From NCBI RefSeq assembly GCF_030272615.1, contig NC_081406.1, forward strand, positions 477,116,900 through 477,180,899: a stretch of DNA of 64,000 nt, given 5' to 3'. Below are positions 47,741-58,922 of this stretch, one piece after another. The stretch's first letter is position 1. Each line of letters opens with the position of its first letter. The DNA is from Cryptomeria japonica. Its lineage: Eukaryota; Streptophyta; Pinopsida; Cupressales; Cupressaceae. The notes beneath the pieces are model-generated. The model made no database searches. It had not been told where the DNA came from and saw only the letters and a list, made by a program, of their open reading frames with translations. The position numbers and the translations under genes are program-made.

Positions 47741-49365
47741 TGTAACTAGGAATTCATAAATCATCAAAGCAAGTAACAAATTTAACCTAGCTCAATCACG
47801 AAAACTAAAATGCAATGATAACAATCCTAAAAACATTCAATGAAAACATGAAAACAAGACATTCAAAATGAAATCTAAGCAAACCAAATGCAGATGTCTC
47901 CTTCTTGTGGCTCCATTGTCCTTCTTTCTCCTTCAAATTGCTTTGTTTGTGGATCTCACCTACAAGTGCATAAGCATGATGTGAAAGCAAGTAGACAAGA
48001 TGAGACGACAGCATAAGGGTACTAGAAGCGTGATTGATTCGACCTTTTGATTGAAGAAATTCATCCAATTTATAGACAAATTGGAGAAAAGACAAGATTA
48101 GCATGAATTTGATTCGAATGGATATTTCAAATCCAGAATGACAAATATGACAAATTATGACAAATGGACACTTTCTATGTGAAATTGATTGATTGATAAT
48201 TATGACAAATTGCTATGTCAAAATTGATTGATTGACAATTATGACAAATTATGACAAATTTGCTATGTCATTCCCATGAAATTAGGAGAAATATTAGAGA
48301 AAATATAAAATTAGATGAATTAGAAATTAGAAAATTAGAAAATTGATGAAAATTAGGAATTAGGAGAAATTAGTAAATTGGAAAATTAAGAAAAAGATGA
48401 AATAGGAATTAGGTGAATTAATTAATAGGTTTTCATCCATTAATTAATTCATGAAAGAGACCTAGGACTAAATAAATGAATTTATTTAACCCACCAAGAA
48501 GAAGAAAAGGATTAAATGAACGAATCATAAAACCCTAGAAATAAGAGGACAAGTAATTAGGTCAAGAAAATAATTAATGTCGATTCGATTATGATTTTGA
48601 TTAACAAAGGACCAATGCTGACAAATGATTTGATTGATAAATGCGTCAATTGACGAGGAATGATGACTACTTGCTCCAAATTGACATGATTGAGAAAGAT
48701 GACGATCGATGTCAAATCGATCACAAAATGACAAGATTGAAAATGACAACGATCGATGACAAATCGATCACAAAACGACAAGATTGAAAATGACAACGAT
48801 CGATGACAAATCGATCGCAAGATGACAAGATTGAAAATGACAACGATCGATGACAAATCGATCGCAAGATGACAAGATTGAAAAGGACAACGATTGATGA
48901 CAAATCGATCGCAAGATGACAAGATTGAAAAGGACAACGATCGATGACAAATCGATCCCAAGATGACAAGATTGAAAAGGACAATGATCGATGACAAATT
49001 GATCGCAAGATGACAAGATTGAAAAGGACAATGATCGATGACAAATCGATCGCAAAATGATAAGACTGATAAGAGGACAAAACCCTAATTCCATCATCGA
49101 TTAGGATTGAAGATGTCAAAATATGCCAAATGAGCACGCACATTGATGTGACAGGATAAGATCAACGAGAATTGTTATTGACAAGACCAAATTCGAAAGC
49201 GAGACAAATGAAGAATGCAGAAGAAGGACTCGATGCTCGCAAATGATAAAAACCAAGTGCGCGACATAGGAGAAATGTTAATGCAATGCAAAAACCCTAA
49301 AATAAGGCAATGCACAAATGTTAAAGTATGATTCCGCAAGCATTGACCATTTTTAGACATCTACA
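47741..49365 (-). repeat. B 5' LTR
   Basis: This 1625-bp LTR is nearly identical to 32239-33844. It contains eight units of the 47-bp repeat at about 48705-49075 and is bounded on the right by the TSD CCTTC. Confidence 0.95.
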
Positions 49366-50658
49366 CCTTCCACCGTGCTTGTAGCTCCTCCTCCCTTGTT
49401 CCTCTCATCTCCAAGTTCCAAATAAGTGTAGCTCTCAGCAGCTTTTTGCACTATGGATGCCTTATGGAGGTTCAAGATTGAAAAATGTTTAATCTAATGC
49501 TATGCAAATGTGAACAAAAGCCAAAATAAGAGATTATCGAATTAGTTAGTGTTGATTTTAAACCAAAAGAGTGAATATGATTGATTTATACTGAATGCTC
49601 TCTCTAAAAATGACTATAATGTAAATGTATACAAGTTTTCAGGATCTGGATTATGAAGAAATGAGCTCTATTTATAGGTAAAATGGAGCAATGGATGGTT
49701 GAGATTGAGTAATCTCAACAAGGGTCAGGATTGAAGGGTTTTAGATCCTTGTGAGGGCTTTCAATCGAATCCCATGATGACAAATGTCAACATGAGATTG
49801 GTTGAGAGGAGAGGGAATAAGCATTAAATGCTTGACATGACCTGAGGGTTAACTTGGGAGGTAAGGTTAATGTTGAGTTGAGTGAATAAATTCATTATTC
49901 AAAGAATAATGCTTTTATCCAATGGATAAACTCTTGTGCAAGAGTTAGTGAGGATAACCATGGTCAAAGCAATAAATGCTTGAGAAGACACATGGGTCAC
50001 ATGAGGGTTGAGTTAGGGGTCAAAGTCCCTAACCATGGGTGCAAGTGGATTTACCCATAAATGGTCATGTAAGAGCCATTAATGGTCATGTAAGAGCCAT
50101 TAGTGGTTTGGAAGACTTTAGAGGTTAAATTGTTGAACACATAAAGCATTTAATGCTTTTCAAAGACTTTGGAGTCTTTGAGAAGTGACTTCAAGTTGCT
50201 TAGGAATGTGACAATAATTAGGGGATAGATTAGGCTAATTAGGAAAGGGTTAGAAGAGTCTAGAAGGGGATTTAGGATTGCAAGTGGGTTTGGTGGGTGA
50301 GGGAAAATAGGATTTTTATTAAAATAAAATTCATTTATTTCAACAAATAGGTGCAAGTTGCATTTTTAGGAAAATGCAAGTGGGGGTGGATTTAGTGATT
50401 TAATTAAATGTTTTATTTAATTTATTTAAAAGAGGAAAGGAGATTAAATTAAATAAATAAGATTTATTCATTTAATTGATTGTGAATTTGGTTTAATGAA
50501 TTAACTAAAATAAATTGAATAATTTATTTAATTAATAGGAGAATGTTTGAAGATGAATTAATTAAATATTAATTTAATTAACTGGTCACTAGTGGATTTT
50601 TAATCAAATAAATAGCAAATATTCATTTAATTAAACTGGACAGATTTATGTGACTACA
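49366..50658 (-). repeat. A 5' LTR, PBS-distal part
   Basis: It continues the LTR interrupted at 32238 and matches 15149-16419. It has a small extra tandem duplication of AATGGTCATGTAAGAGCCATT-type sequence at 50058-50102. It ends GTGACTACA at 50658, as the other copy does at 16419. Confidence 0.9.
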
Positions 50659-51185
50659 ATCTCTTTATTTATTTATTTTAACTTTTGAATAATTATATTA
50701 TAATTATTCAATTAATTTCTAGCATTGATCTATATATTTTATAATTTAATTATTGAATTCTATTATTACATTTTAATTATTCAATTCTTCACTCAATTTA
50801 CTAATTATTATCTAATTGGTGTTTTTGCACAGGGTCCCATTCCGTAGGTCACTATCGGCAAGCTAGAAAACTCCTCCTCGGTCATTTGTCTATCTTCGAC
50901 GATTAACCTGCAACCAACTCAAACTTGACAACGAGTCGTCAGATCATGATAATAAAATGCATTATATTCATCATCACATTAATAACATTAAACATCATAA
51001 ATAGCATTAAACATCATCATAAAATAAGTAATCATCATTAATATCATTAAACAACATAATATCATCTAACATCATTAATAATCTAATCAAATTCATCATG
51101 TTCATTTATTAGCATAAAATGTTAACAGTAAGTATCTGGCATCTAAAACAATCTCTAACTAGGTGGTATAAATTGAATTGTGACA
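50659..51185 (-). repeat. G2 3' LTR, proximal part
   Basis: On the minus strand the LTR starts TGTCACAATTCAATTTATAC right after the purine tract AGTGGGGAAGGA (51186-51197). It continues to 50659, where element A begins, and then at 14949. The sequence is AT-rich with many ATCATTAA words. Confidence 0.65.
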
Positions 51186-51239
51186 TCCTTCCCCACTAGA
51201 AAGAGACATTGTCCCGATGTCTTATTACAAAACAAAACA

Positions 51240-52430
51240 TGCATGAAAAATAATAATTGAGTCTATCAAAGTAAATGTGAGAAAGAACGCTCAATATCCT
51301 CAACGTTTTCCCATGTGGCAATGTCCTCTGAATATTGGTCCCACTAGACCTTATACTGCAAGATCTCTCTCTTGCACAACTTAATAGTGCACCTATTAAT
51401 GATTCGAGTGGGCTCTGCTAGCACCACCCCTGGGTCCTATACCTGTAGTGAATGCCAATCAAGGATGTGAGGAATATTGGGATGATAGGGCTTTAGCAAT
51501 GAAACATGAAAAACATTGTGGATCCGGGTGAGAGTAGGCAGTAAGGAAAATCGGTAAGCAACAAGATTAACCACTTCTAAGATGTCAAAAGGTCCAACAT
51601 ATCTAGGTGCCAATTTGGAAGACTTCCCAAAAGAAATGGAGCTCTTCTAAGGTCTCACCCTCAGAAAGACCTTATCTCTTGCTGAAAACTGTCAGTAGGT
51701 CTTATTCTTATCTACATAGATCTTCTGTCTATCGACTGCTTCCTTAAGTCTAGCCTTTATTGACACCATTTGTTCTTCCATCTCCTTAAGTAATTCTGGT
51801 CCAACAAAAACTTTGTCTTCTACCTAGTCCCAACTGGCAGGTGTCCTATACTTACGCCCATAAAGAGCCTCAAATGGTGTCATGCCTATAGAGGAGTGAT
51901 AGGAGTTATTATATGCAAACTCCACTAAGGCAAGAAAATCCTATCATTTGTATTGTTGATCCATACAATACATCCTCGGTAGGTCTTCTACTACCTGATT
52001 GACCCTCTCAGTCTATCTATATGTCTAAGGATGATAGATTGTGCTAAAGTTCAACCTTGTCCCTAAGGCTGCATTTAGGGTGGTCCAAAACTGAGAAGTC
52101 ATTCTTACATCCTTGTCTGAAATTATTGTCTCGGGTACCCCATGTAACCAGAAAATTTCTTTTACAAACTTCTATGCCAGAGCTACTGATCCATCCTTAA
52201 GATTACTAGCTATGAAGTGAGCTACCTTGGTCAGCTTATCTACTACGACCAATATCATATCATGCTTATGTCTGGACATAGGCAGTCCTTGAATAAAATC
52301 CATACTGATCACTTGCCACATAATTCGACAAATGGTGCGAAAATAATAACCTTGTTGGATGCATATGCTTAGCCTTGACTCACTGGCATTCAAAATATTG
52401 CCTCACATAGGCTATCACATCCTTCTTAAG
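51240..52430 (-). pseudogene. G2 integrase with chromodomain
   Basis: The integrase core fragment reads [19 protein letters not shown] and [13 protein letters not shown] (about 52310-52190). Downstream, near 51420-51290, the reading IINRCTIKLCKREILQYKV, a stop, then WDQYSEDIATWENVEDIE is a chromodomain, which targets integration in chromoviruses. There are many stops and frame changes. Confidence 0.82.
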
Positions 52431-52436
52431 TCTCGA

Positions 52437-53910
52437 CTAAAAGTATAAGGGTTTCACATCCACAACCATCTTATTCAAACCAAGGTGTCCAAAATAAGGT
52501 ACATTATGCATCTCCTCTAAGATCAAATCTCTTAATCCTCCTTTGTTGGGAATATACATTCTCCTCATGTATCTAAGGATCCCATTTGGTTGTAAGGTAT
52601 ACCCATCAAAACGATGGTTGGAAGGATTAGTCTCTAAGATATTTTTGACTAAGTCATAGTGCTCATCCCTTTGAAGGTTATCCAACACCCGTTGTCTCAA
52701 GGTAGTCTCGGTGGTGGCTATCACTACTAGGTACCTTCTTCTGCTTAAAGCATTGGCCACTCTTTTTTCTTTCCCTTTGATATAGTCTATCCCAAAGTCA
52801 TATTCACTTAAGAATTTTAACCATCTTCTTTGCCTTGCATTCAGATTTGGTTGGGTAAAGATGTACCGCAACCCATGATGATTAGTCTTTATCTCAAAAG
52901 GCTTACCTAAAAGGTAGTGTCTCCATATTTGGAGGGAATGGACGATAGAAACCAATTCTAAGTCATGTGGTGCATAATTTACTTCATGAAGATTCAATTT
53001 CCTGGATTCATAAGCTACAACTTGTTCATTCTAAATTAATACTCCTCCTATTCCTTCTCTTGATGCATCGGTGATACTTGTGAATGGTCCATTTGGGTCA
53101 AGTATGGTGAGTATAGGTGTTGAGGTTAGCTTTGTTTTAATAAGCTGAAGGCCTATTCACATTCTTTCATCCAATCAAATTTCCTTCCCTTCCTTTGGAG
53201 TGCAGTTATAGGGGTTGCAATCTTAGAGAACACTCTACAATCTTCCTGTAATATCCAGCTAACCCCATAAAACTATGGACCTCAGGAACATTTCAAGGGT
53301 CTGGCCATTTTGTGATTGAATTGATCTTCTCAAGATCAATGAAGACTCCATCTTCAGAAATAATATGCCCTAGGTAGTGGATTTTCTTTTGGAAGAAGCT
53401 ACATTTAGACAATTTACCATAGACCTTATGTTCCCTTAATCTCTGTAAAACTATCCTCAAGTGCTTCTCATGCTCTTCTATAGATCTGGAGTAGATAGGG
53501 ATATCATCTATGAAAATCAAGACAAAATCATCTAGACAATCCTTGAAGACACTGATCATAAGGTTCATAAAGGCTATAGGAGCATTTGTTAGTCCAAAGG
53601 GTAACACCACGAACTCATAATGTCCATAGCAAGTTCAGGAGGCTATCTTATGTATATTTGCATCCCTTATTCTAAGTTGATGGTATCTGGACCTGAGATC
53701 AATTTTGGAGAATACTTTTGCACCTTTCATCTGATCAAACAACTCATCGATTCTAGGGAGTGGGTACCTATTCTTGATTGTGACCTTGTTCAACATTCTA
53801 TAATCTATACATAAGTGAAGTGTAACATCCTTCTTCTTGATGAATATTATGGGTGCTCCCCATGGTGATACTCTTGGTCTGATTAGACCCTTGTCCATTA
53901 ACTCTTGCAA
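52437..53910 (-). pseudogene. G2 reverse transcriptase and RNase H
   Basis: RT reads [58 protein letters not shown] and LPFGLTNAPIAFMNLM, with an intact FIDDIPIYS near 53490. RNase H follows as PFTSITDASREGIGGVLI and NYAPHDLELVSIVHSLQIWR, then KTNHHGLRYIFTQPNLNARQ and GKEKRVANALSRR. These blocks are those of the Tekay/Del chromoviruses. A stop follows the [12 protein letters not shown] block, and more occur between 53293 and 52997. Confidence 0.9.
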
Positions 53911-54780
53911 CTATACATTCAACTCATATAACTCTGTGGTTGTCATTATATAAGGTTCCTTAGATTGAGGTTTAGTCCCTAGGTGTAGATCAATAGTGAA
54001 ATCAAACTCCCTCTTGGGTGGCAATCCTGGCAATTCCTGAGGGAAGAAATCTTGGAGCTCCCAAAGGATAGGGTGTGTATCAAGTCCAGTGTTATCCTCC
54101 CTTAGATCCTTGATGTGAATTGAATGGATTTCACATCCCTTCCTTTGGGCCCTCTTAAGTTGCATTGCAGAATTTGTCTTAGTTGTAAAGGCTTCTTATC
54201 CCCTTGTATCTCCACTCGATTTCCTAAGTCATCAAGGCACTCCACAAGTTTATCTTCACAATTTACTATAGCCTTATGCTCAGTCAACCAATTGATTCCT
54301 AGTATGACATCATAACTTCCTAATGGACCTACATAGAGATTGACTTCAGTTAGGAAGTTGTAATTCAGTACATGAAAAACATCTATCTACCCTCCTCTTT
54401 GTTCGGTTTCCATATTGAACATTCCAAGGTTTAGACATATAGCTAGGCTTAATATTTAACTTAGTTACAATTCTAGGATCCATAAAGAATTCAGTAGCAC
54501 CTGTATCTATAAGAATGGAAATTGCATGACCAAAAAGTTTACCATCAAACTATATAGGTGAGGCTTGGAAATCTGCTTGACGGTTGTCAACTACGACATG
54601 AATCTAGTGTTGTGGCTTCCTTTTCCCTCCAGTATTAGTTGTGCGCTAATCACACCAGTTAGCATAATGATTTCCTCCATAGATGAAACATCCACCTCTA
54701 GGTCCCTGATTATACTAGGAAGTGCAGATGGGAACATGGAGTTTGGATATTCCCTTGAAATCCTGGAACCTTAGCATTTA
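53911..54780 (-). pseudogene. G2 protease and end of Gag
   Basis: The protease core SILIDTGATEFFMDP lies near 54520-54480, followed by SYDVILGINWLTEHKAIVNC near 54310. Upstream, a degenerate zinc knuckle CFIYGGNHYANWC (second Cys now Tyr) near 54690-54650 marks the end of Gag. The rest of gag, the PBS and the 5' LTR are not found to the right, so G2 is 5'-truncated at about 54780. Confidence 0.8.
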
Positions 54781-56353
54781 CCGAAAGCTCTTAATGAAGG
54801 AATATTTGCATCTTGGCATGAGACTTATGGTGAATGTTTGTTCTTGGCGTAGCTACTAAGTGTTGTGTTCCTTCCATTGCATCTATGCCAAACGTGAATG
54901 ATAGAAAGTTGATTGTTACCTCCAAATGTAGTGATGTGGATTCTTTGTAGTATTCTTGGAATTGTTTTTGGGTTTGTAGGTTATTTGGTTTTCATTTAGA
55001 TATGTTATATCATAGTCTAGAAGTCAAGTTGTAGTGTTTAGAATAGGTTTAATTATTGTGTTAAAAATTAAAATTAAATCGTGTCAATTAGGTGCATTTG
55101 CCTTTGGAGTGGTGATGTTTGGTTGGAGTGATTTATTTGTTTTATTAGTTTGCTGGTTGTCATATTTCTGGACTAGGTAGTTTGAGTTTTGGTTTTGGTT
55201 TGAGTTAAACTGCCTAACATTGTGTTGAGTCATTTAGTATAGTTTTCAAGATTTATGTTCATAAATTGAAAGTCGAATTATTATTATTTGTTATTGGTTT
55301 AGAGTCATCCAAATTATGCCTATCAAATTGTAAAGAGGTTTCATTACTTCAATTCTAATTGGATGCATTCTCGCTTGTATGCAACATCCATTTTGAAGGC
55401 GGGGGGGATTCTAAAAGTGAACCTAAAAGCCAAAATTGCTAAGTAGCAACATAATGGAGGACAAGGGCATCAAAGGTTGGAGGTTAATTAGTGACCTCTC
55501 GTCAGTCACCAATTATAGGGTCGCACATTAGGCATGGTGACATTTTTTCAGTTGTGTATTTTCCTCTAGTTGCAAATGGCTGGATGTGTGCTTCAGATTT
55601 TTGGTTTTCTACTTTATGTAGTGTGTTGGATGCTAGAAGGGAAATTGTATAGGAAAGTAGCTAACATTTGTGATCCTTTGACTATGGAGATCCTTTGATT
55701 TCCATACTTCATCAGAAGATGATTGACTAGTGAATACGTTCATTGTCACTTATGATCATGTGTAGCAAGATCTAGATAGCAAGATCCAGACATTGATATG
55801 CGGTTTTATGTGATTTGTTTTCTTTTCAGTGCTCCTATGTGGTCTGAATAAGTGAACATTTCACATTGTGGGGGGGGGACATAACATAAATTTTCCATTT
55901 CCATTTCAAGCTAAATCGACTAAAGTCGAGGGCAACTTCTAGTGGCAGTGACAGTTTCCTATGTTGTTCGAGATTAGGTGCTAGCGATCGACAACAGTGA
56001 CTACAATTGAGAACAACATTTGGTTCTCATAGATGTAATGTGAAATCGTTCCATGTTTTGTTTTGTGTTAGTTGCATTGTTGCATTTCCTATATTTTCCC
56101 CTGGTGTTGGAGAAATATAAGCACCAATGTAAGTCAGTTCATGGATCTTGAAAGGGTTTGTGGGAGGATCCATAAAACTACATGAGGTGGACAGATGGTG
56201 GAGGTTTTTATTCACGTCAAGGTTTGTGGTAAGCTTGTTTAAAACCATGGTAGGAGAAAGCCTTTCTTTTGAGTCAAGATCATGAGCCTAAAGAGTTGGG
56301 CTTATTGCAGGTGGAGTGTCAGTTCTTACCATGTTCACACTAAGGGGGTCAAA
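54781..56353. other. Unassigned sequence
   Basis: I find no convincing coding region, repeat or RNA gene in this 1.6 kb. It could be the 3' internal part of the element ending in the C2 LTR. A G7 run within GGCGGGGGGGATT lies near 55400 and a G9 run near 55870. Confidence 0.4.
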
Positions 56354-56596
56354 TGTTGGGCAAATGTATTATTAGTGTTCACATGTGTAACAAATATTAT
56401 AGTAGATGTTTGTTTGTATTATGAGTTGTTTTAACAACTCATATATTATAGGAATTTGTTTATTTATTACCCCGTAATAATGGGGTTGTTATAGGAACGT
56501 TCCTATAATATAGAAAATATAACTCCTATATATGTATGTAATTTGTATTGAACGAATGAAGAAGACATATTATGTTGTGTTTAATATTTTGTAGCA
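56354..56596 (+). repeat. C2: probable short copia-type LTR
   Basis: A purine tract (AAGGGGGTCAAA) ends at 56353 and is followed by TGTTGGGCAAATG. About 240 bp later, after TATATATG and a region rich in GAAGAAG, the sequence TTTTGTAGCA could be the end. Internal palindromes are GAGTTGTTTTAACAACTC and ATAGGAACGTTCCTAT. No second copy or TSD was found, so the right end is a guess. Confidence 0.45.
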
Positions 56597-58199
56597 TTTG
56601 GACTTTACCCATATTTCTATTAATAAGGATGGGGCACTTTAGATGCACAATAGATGTGCAAAATTTCCTCCTAAGGAACACAAAAATAGTTTTGACACTT
56701 TATATTAGTTTTTTTATTTATTATATGCATTTTTAAAAGGATGATTATATTTTACAACATGAGGTGAACAAAGAAGACACAAAGCTAAAATGCCTTACAA
56801 ATCTCAAATATTGGCAAAAGCATAAAAGATTAAACCCCCATTATTCCAGACATGAACTCTCCCTCGCAATTTTATAGTGATGTAGCATTTTATGTTTGTA
56901 TTTGTAAAATTTCCACAAAGTAGAATTGTTTTATAAATACTCATAAGGAGGCATATTTTGAAATTACTTTTCCAGAATACAATCAAGAAAAATTAAATGC
57001 ATCACTATGTGGTGCTGAAAAAAATAGATGGGTTTAGAAAATATCCAAAAATGAGTTTGTATGTGCCCAAACAAGTCCTCTAAAATCTCAAAAACAAGAA
57101 TCATGCATGGTGACCATTAAGAATCTCTTATTTAAAAAAAAAAACATACATCAAATAGGAAAGTAGATCACACTACCAAATAGAACATGAAAAAAATCTT
57201 GAATAAAAAAATAAATTGTATAAAAAAAATGTGTCTATATGAATAAAAAGTGAGCTCCTAAAGTTGAACCAAAAGTCATACTACCCCATGGTGAAGGGTT
57301 TGTCCCATAATGGCGACTTGGTGTCCATTGGGTGACTCTACCAACTACAGTGGTGTCTGAGTGGAACAAGCGATAGGGGTTGGAGATTGTTTGTTTTATA
57401 AAAAAACATTGAATTTTTTTAATAATTTTTTTAGTTTAAAAAAAAATAAAAAAACAAAAGAGGGATACCTAAGGATCCGACCACCCATATGGGTGTGTGA
57501 GGCCCAAGCAACACTATCTATCTAGCCATCAAAATGCACCATAAGCATTGATGGTCCACATTGAAACGAAGCTAAGTGTGTACAAGAAGCATCCTACACC
57601 AATCTAAGTAAAGGAGATATTTCAAAAATTTATAAACCTTTAATTGTTACAGATTCAAATGCATATTCAAAGCAACTTAAACAAATATTCAAAATAGAGT
57701 AAACACATAATATATGTGTGGAAAACCTTTTCAAGAGAAAAACTCCACACTTCAAATCACAACCCAATGTATTAACATTAAAATAGGAGTTTATTGATAC
57801 AATTGTAGAGATGTGCTCTTTTAGGAGACTTCACACTTGAATTGGATATTGGATAAATTTTAGGAACATAATGGTACCTATGATTAATTCATAATACAAC
57901 TCTAAAATACAACCTTTAATATATAGGAGTTTACAATACATGAATTAGATGTTTCCAAAATGGTATACCCAAGAATTCAAGTTGAAACTTGCTAAATTGC
58001 AAGCAACACATTGAAGAGATCCACTTAACATGCAAGGCACACACATGCATGCAAAAAACAAAAAATTGTATGAAAAATGCCTACATGCACAACTCCACCT
58101 ATTTTGGCAATTTCCAAAATTGACTCCGCTTTAATAGTTTTTGGAAATAAGATAACCATGAAAACACAAAGAATACTTGGAAGTACGTGTTGCATGTAT
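56597..58199. other. AT-rich unassigned sequence, part possibly C3 3' region
   Basis: There is no clear coding region. The part from about 57950 may hold the degraded RNase H and 3' end of C3. A segment near 57700-57760 with GTGGAAAACC and AAAAACTCCACAC is typical of decayed repeat DNA in plants, but I could not assign it. Confidence 0.4.
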
Positions 58200-58922
58200 T
58201 TGAGTTCACTCTCTCAACTACATCTGAATGTACCCATATAGGATTACCCTAAATGACTCAGGACTTTGATTGCTTGGGCACCATTCGACCTCATACAAAC
58301 CATGACATACATCAAAATATTAACACTTGCATATAGTACTTTGGTCATGTCCTCCATCTTAATTAAATATTTTAGGCAATCATCTATAAAGAATTTTGTC
58401 CTTATAAAATAGGAACTACCAAAGATTTGCAAGTTGTCACGTTGAATCTCTCCAACACCAAGTTCACGTACTTTCTTTGGCTTAACCAAAGATTTATATT
58501 GACTCTATCTCTTCTTATTTCTATCCCTAAAATGTACCTAATTACACTTAGATCTTTCATCTCAAATTGTGGTGATAACTAAGAGTTCAATTCAAAAATC
58601 ATAGATTTTTCATTCCACAAAAATAACATGTCGTCTAAATCAATGCAATAATGAGAATGTGACCATTATTAGTTTTGCAATAAACACAATGATCAGATTA
58701 GACATGTAAAATCCCAAGCACGTAGGTATCAAACTTTTGGTAACACATTCTAGGAGACTATTTCAAGCCATTTAGAGATATTTTCAACTTACAAACTAGA
58801 ATTTTTTATCTTTTACTATGAAATTCTATGGCCATGAAATGTAAATCTCTTCCTCTAAATCATCATGAAAGAAATTTTGTCATCAAGTCCATCTACATAG
58901 CTTCTAAATTGTAAGTTGTTGT
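58200..58922 (-). pseudogene. C3: decayed Ty1/copia reverse transcriptase fragment
   Basis: On the minus strand, across several frames, copia RT blocks appear in order: MDLMTKFLS, FRGRDLHFMAIEF, VCKLKISLNGLK, SPRMCYQKFDTYVL, then LDDMLFLWNEKSMIFELN, LSPQFEMKDLSVIRYILGIE, LWLSQRKYVNLVLERFNM and KVLYASVNILMYVMVC. Stops and frameshifts are frequent. The fragment ends sharply at 58922, where the G3 LTR starts, so G3 was inserted into it. Confidence 0.7.

Larger units (their letters stand above)
32239..49365 (-). mobile_element. B: non-autonomous Tat-related element with antisense PMD gene
   Basis: LTRs are 32239-33844 and 47741-49365. Both start TGTAACTAGGAATTCA and end with TCTACA on the plus strand. 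The TSD CCTTC is exact (32234-32238 and 49366-49370) and A LTR sequence resumes on both sides. The PBS at 47718-47735 and the PPT at 33845-33859 put the element on the minus strand. No capsid, protease, RT, RNase H or integrase motif can be found. In their place is a 970-codon frame of unknown function (38923-41832). An antisense PMD gene lies at 34218-36459. About six differences in the first 300 bp of the LTRs suggest roughly 2 % divergence. Without solo LTR S it is about 13.3 kb. It probably depends on A-like elements for enzymes; that is inference. Confidence 0.9.
14950..50658 (-). mobile_element. A: Tat-lineage Ty3/gypsy element carrying an antisense PMD gene
   Basis: Element order is read on the minus strand. 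The 5' LTR is on the right and is split by element B (49366-50658 plus 32041-32238). A tRNA-Trp-type PBS is at 32016-32038, gag to integrase at 29258-22258, an antisense PMD gene at 16835-19392, a PPT at 16420-16433, and the 3' LTR at 14950-16419. Without B the element is about 18.6 kb. Twelve differences in about 225 bp compared by eye put LTR divergence near 5 %. The dual RNase H and the RT sequence mark the Tat clade. The outer ends are uncertain: ATCTT (14945-14949) and ATCTC (50659-50663) could be a TSD with one change, or the LTR may begin at the TG at 14953. Confidence 0.9.
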
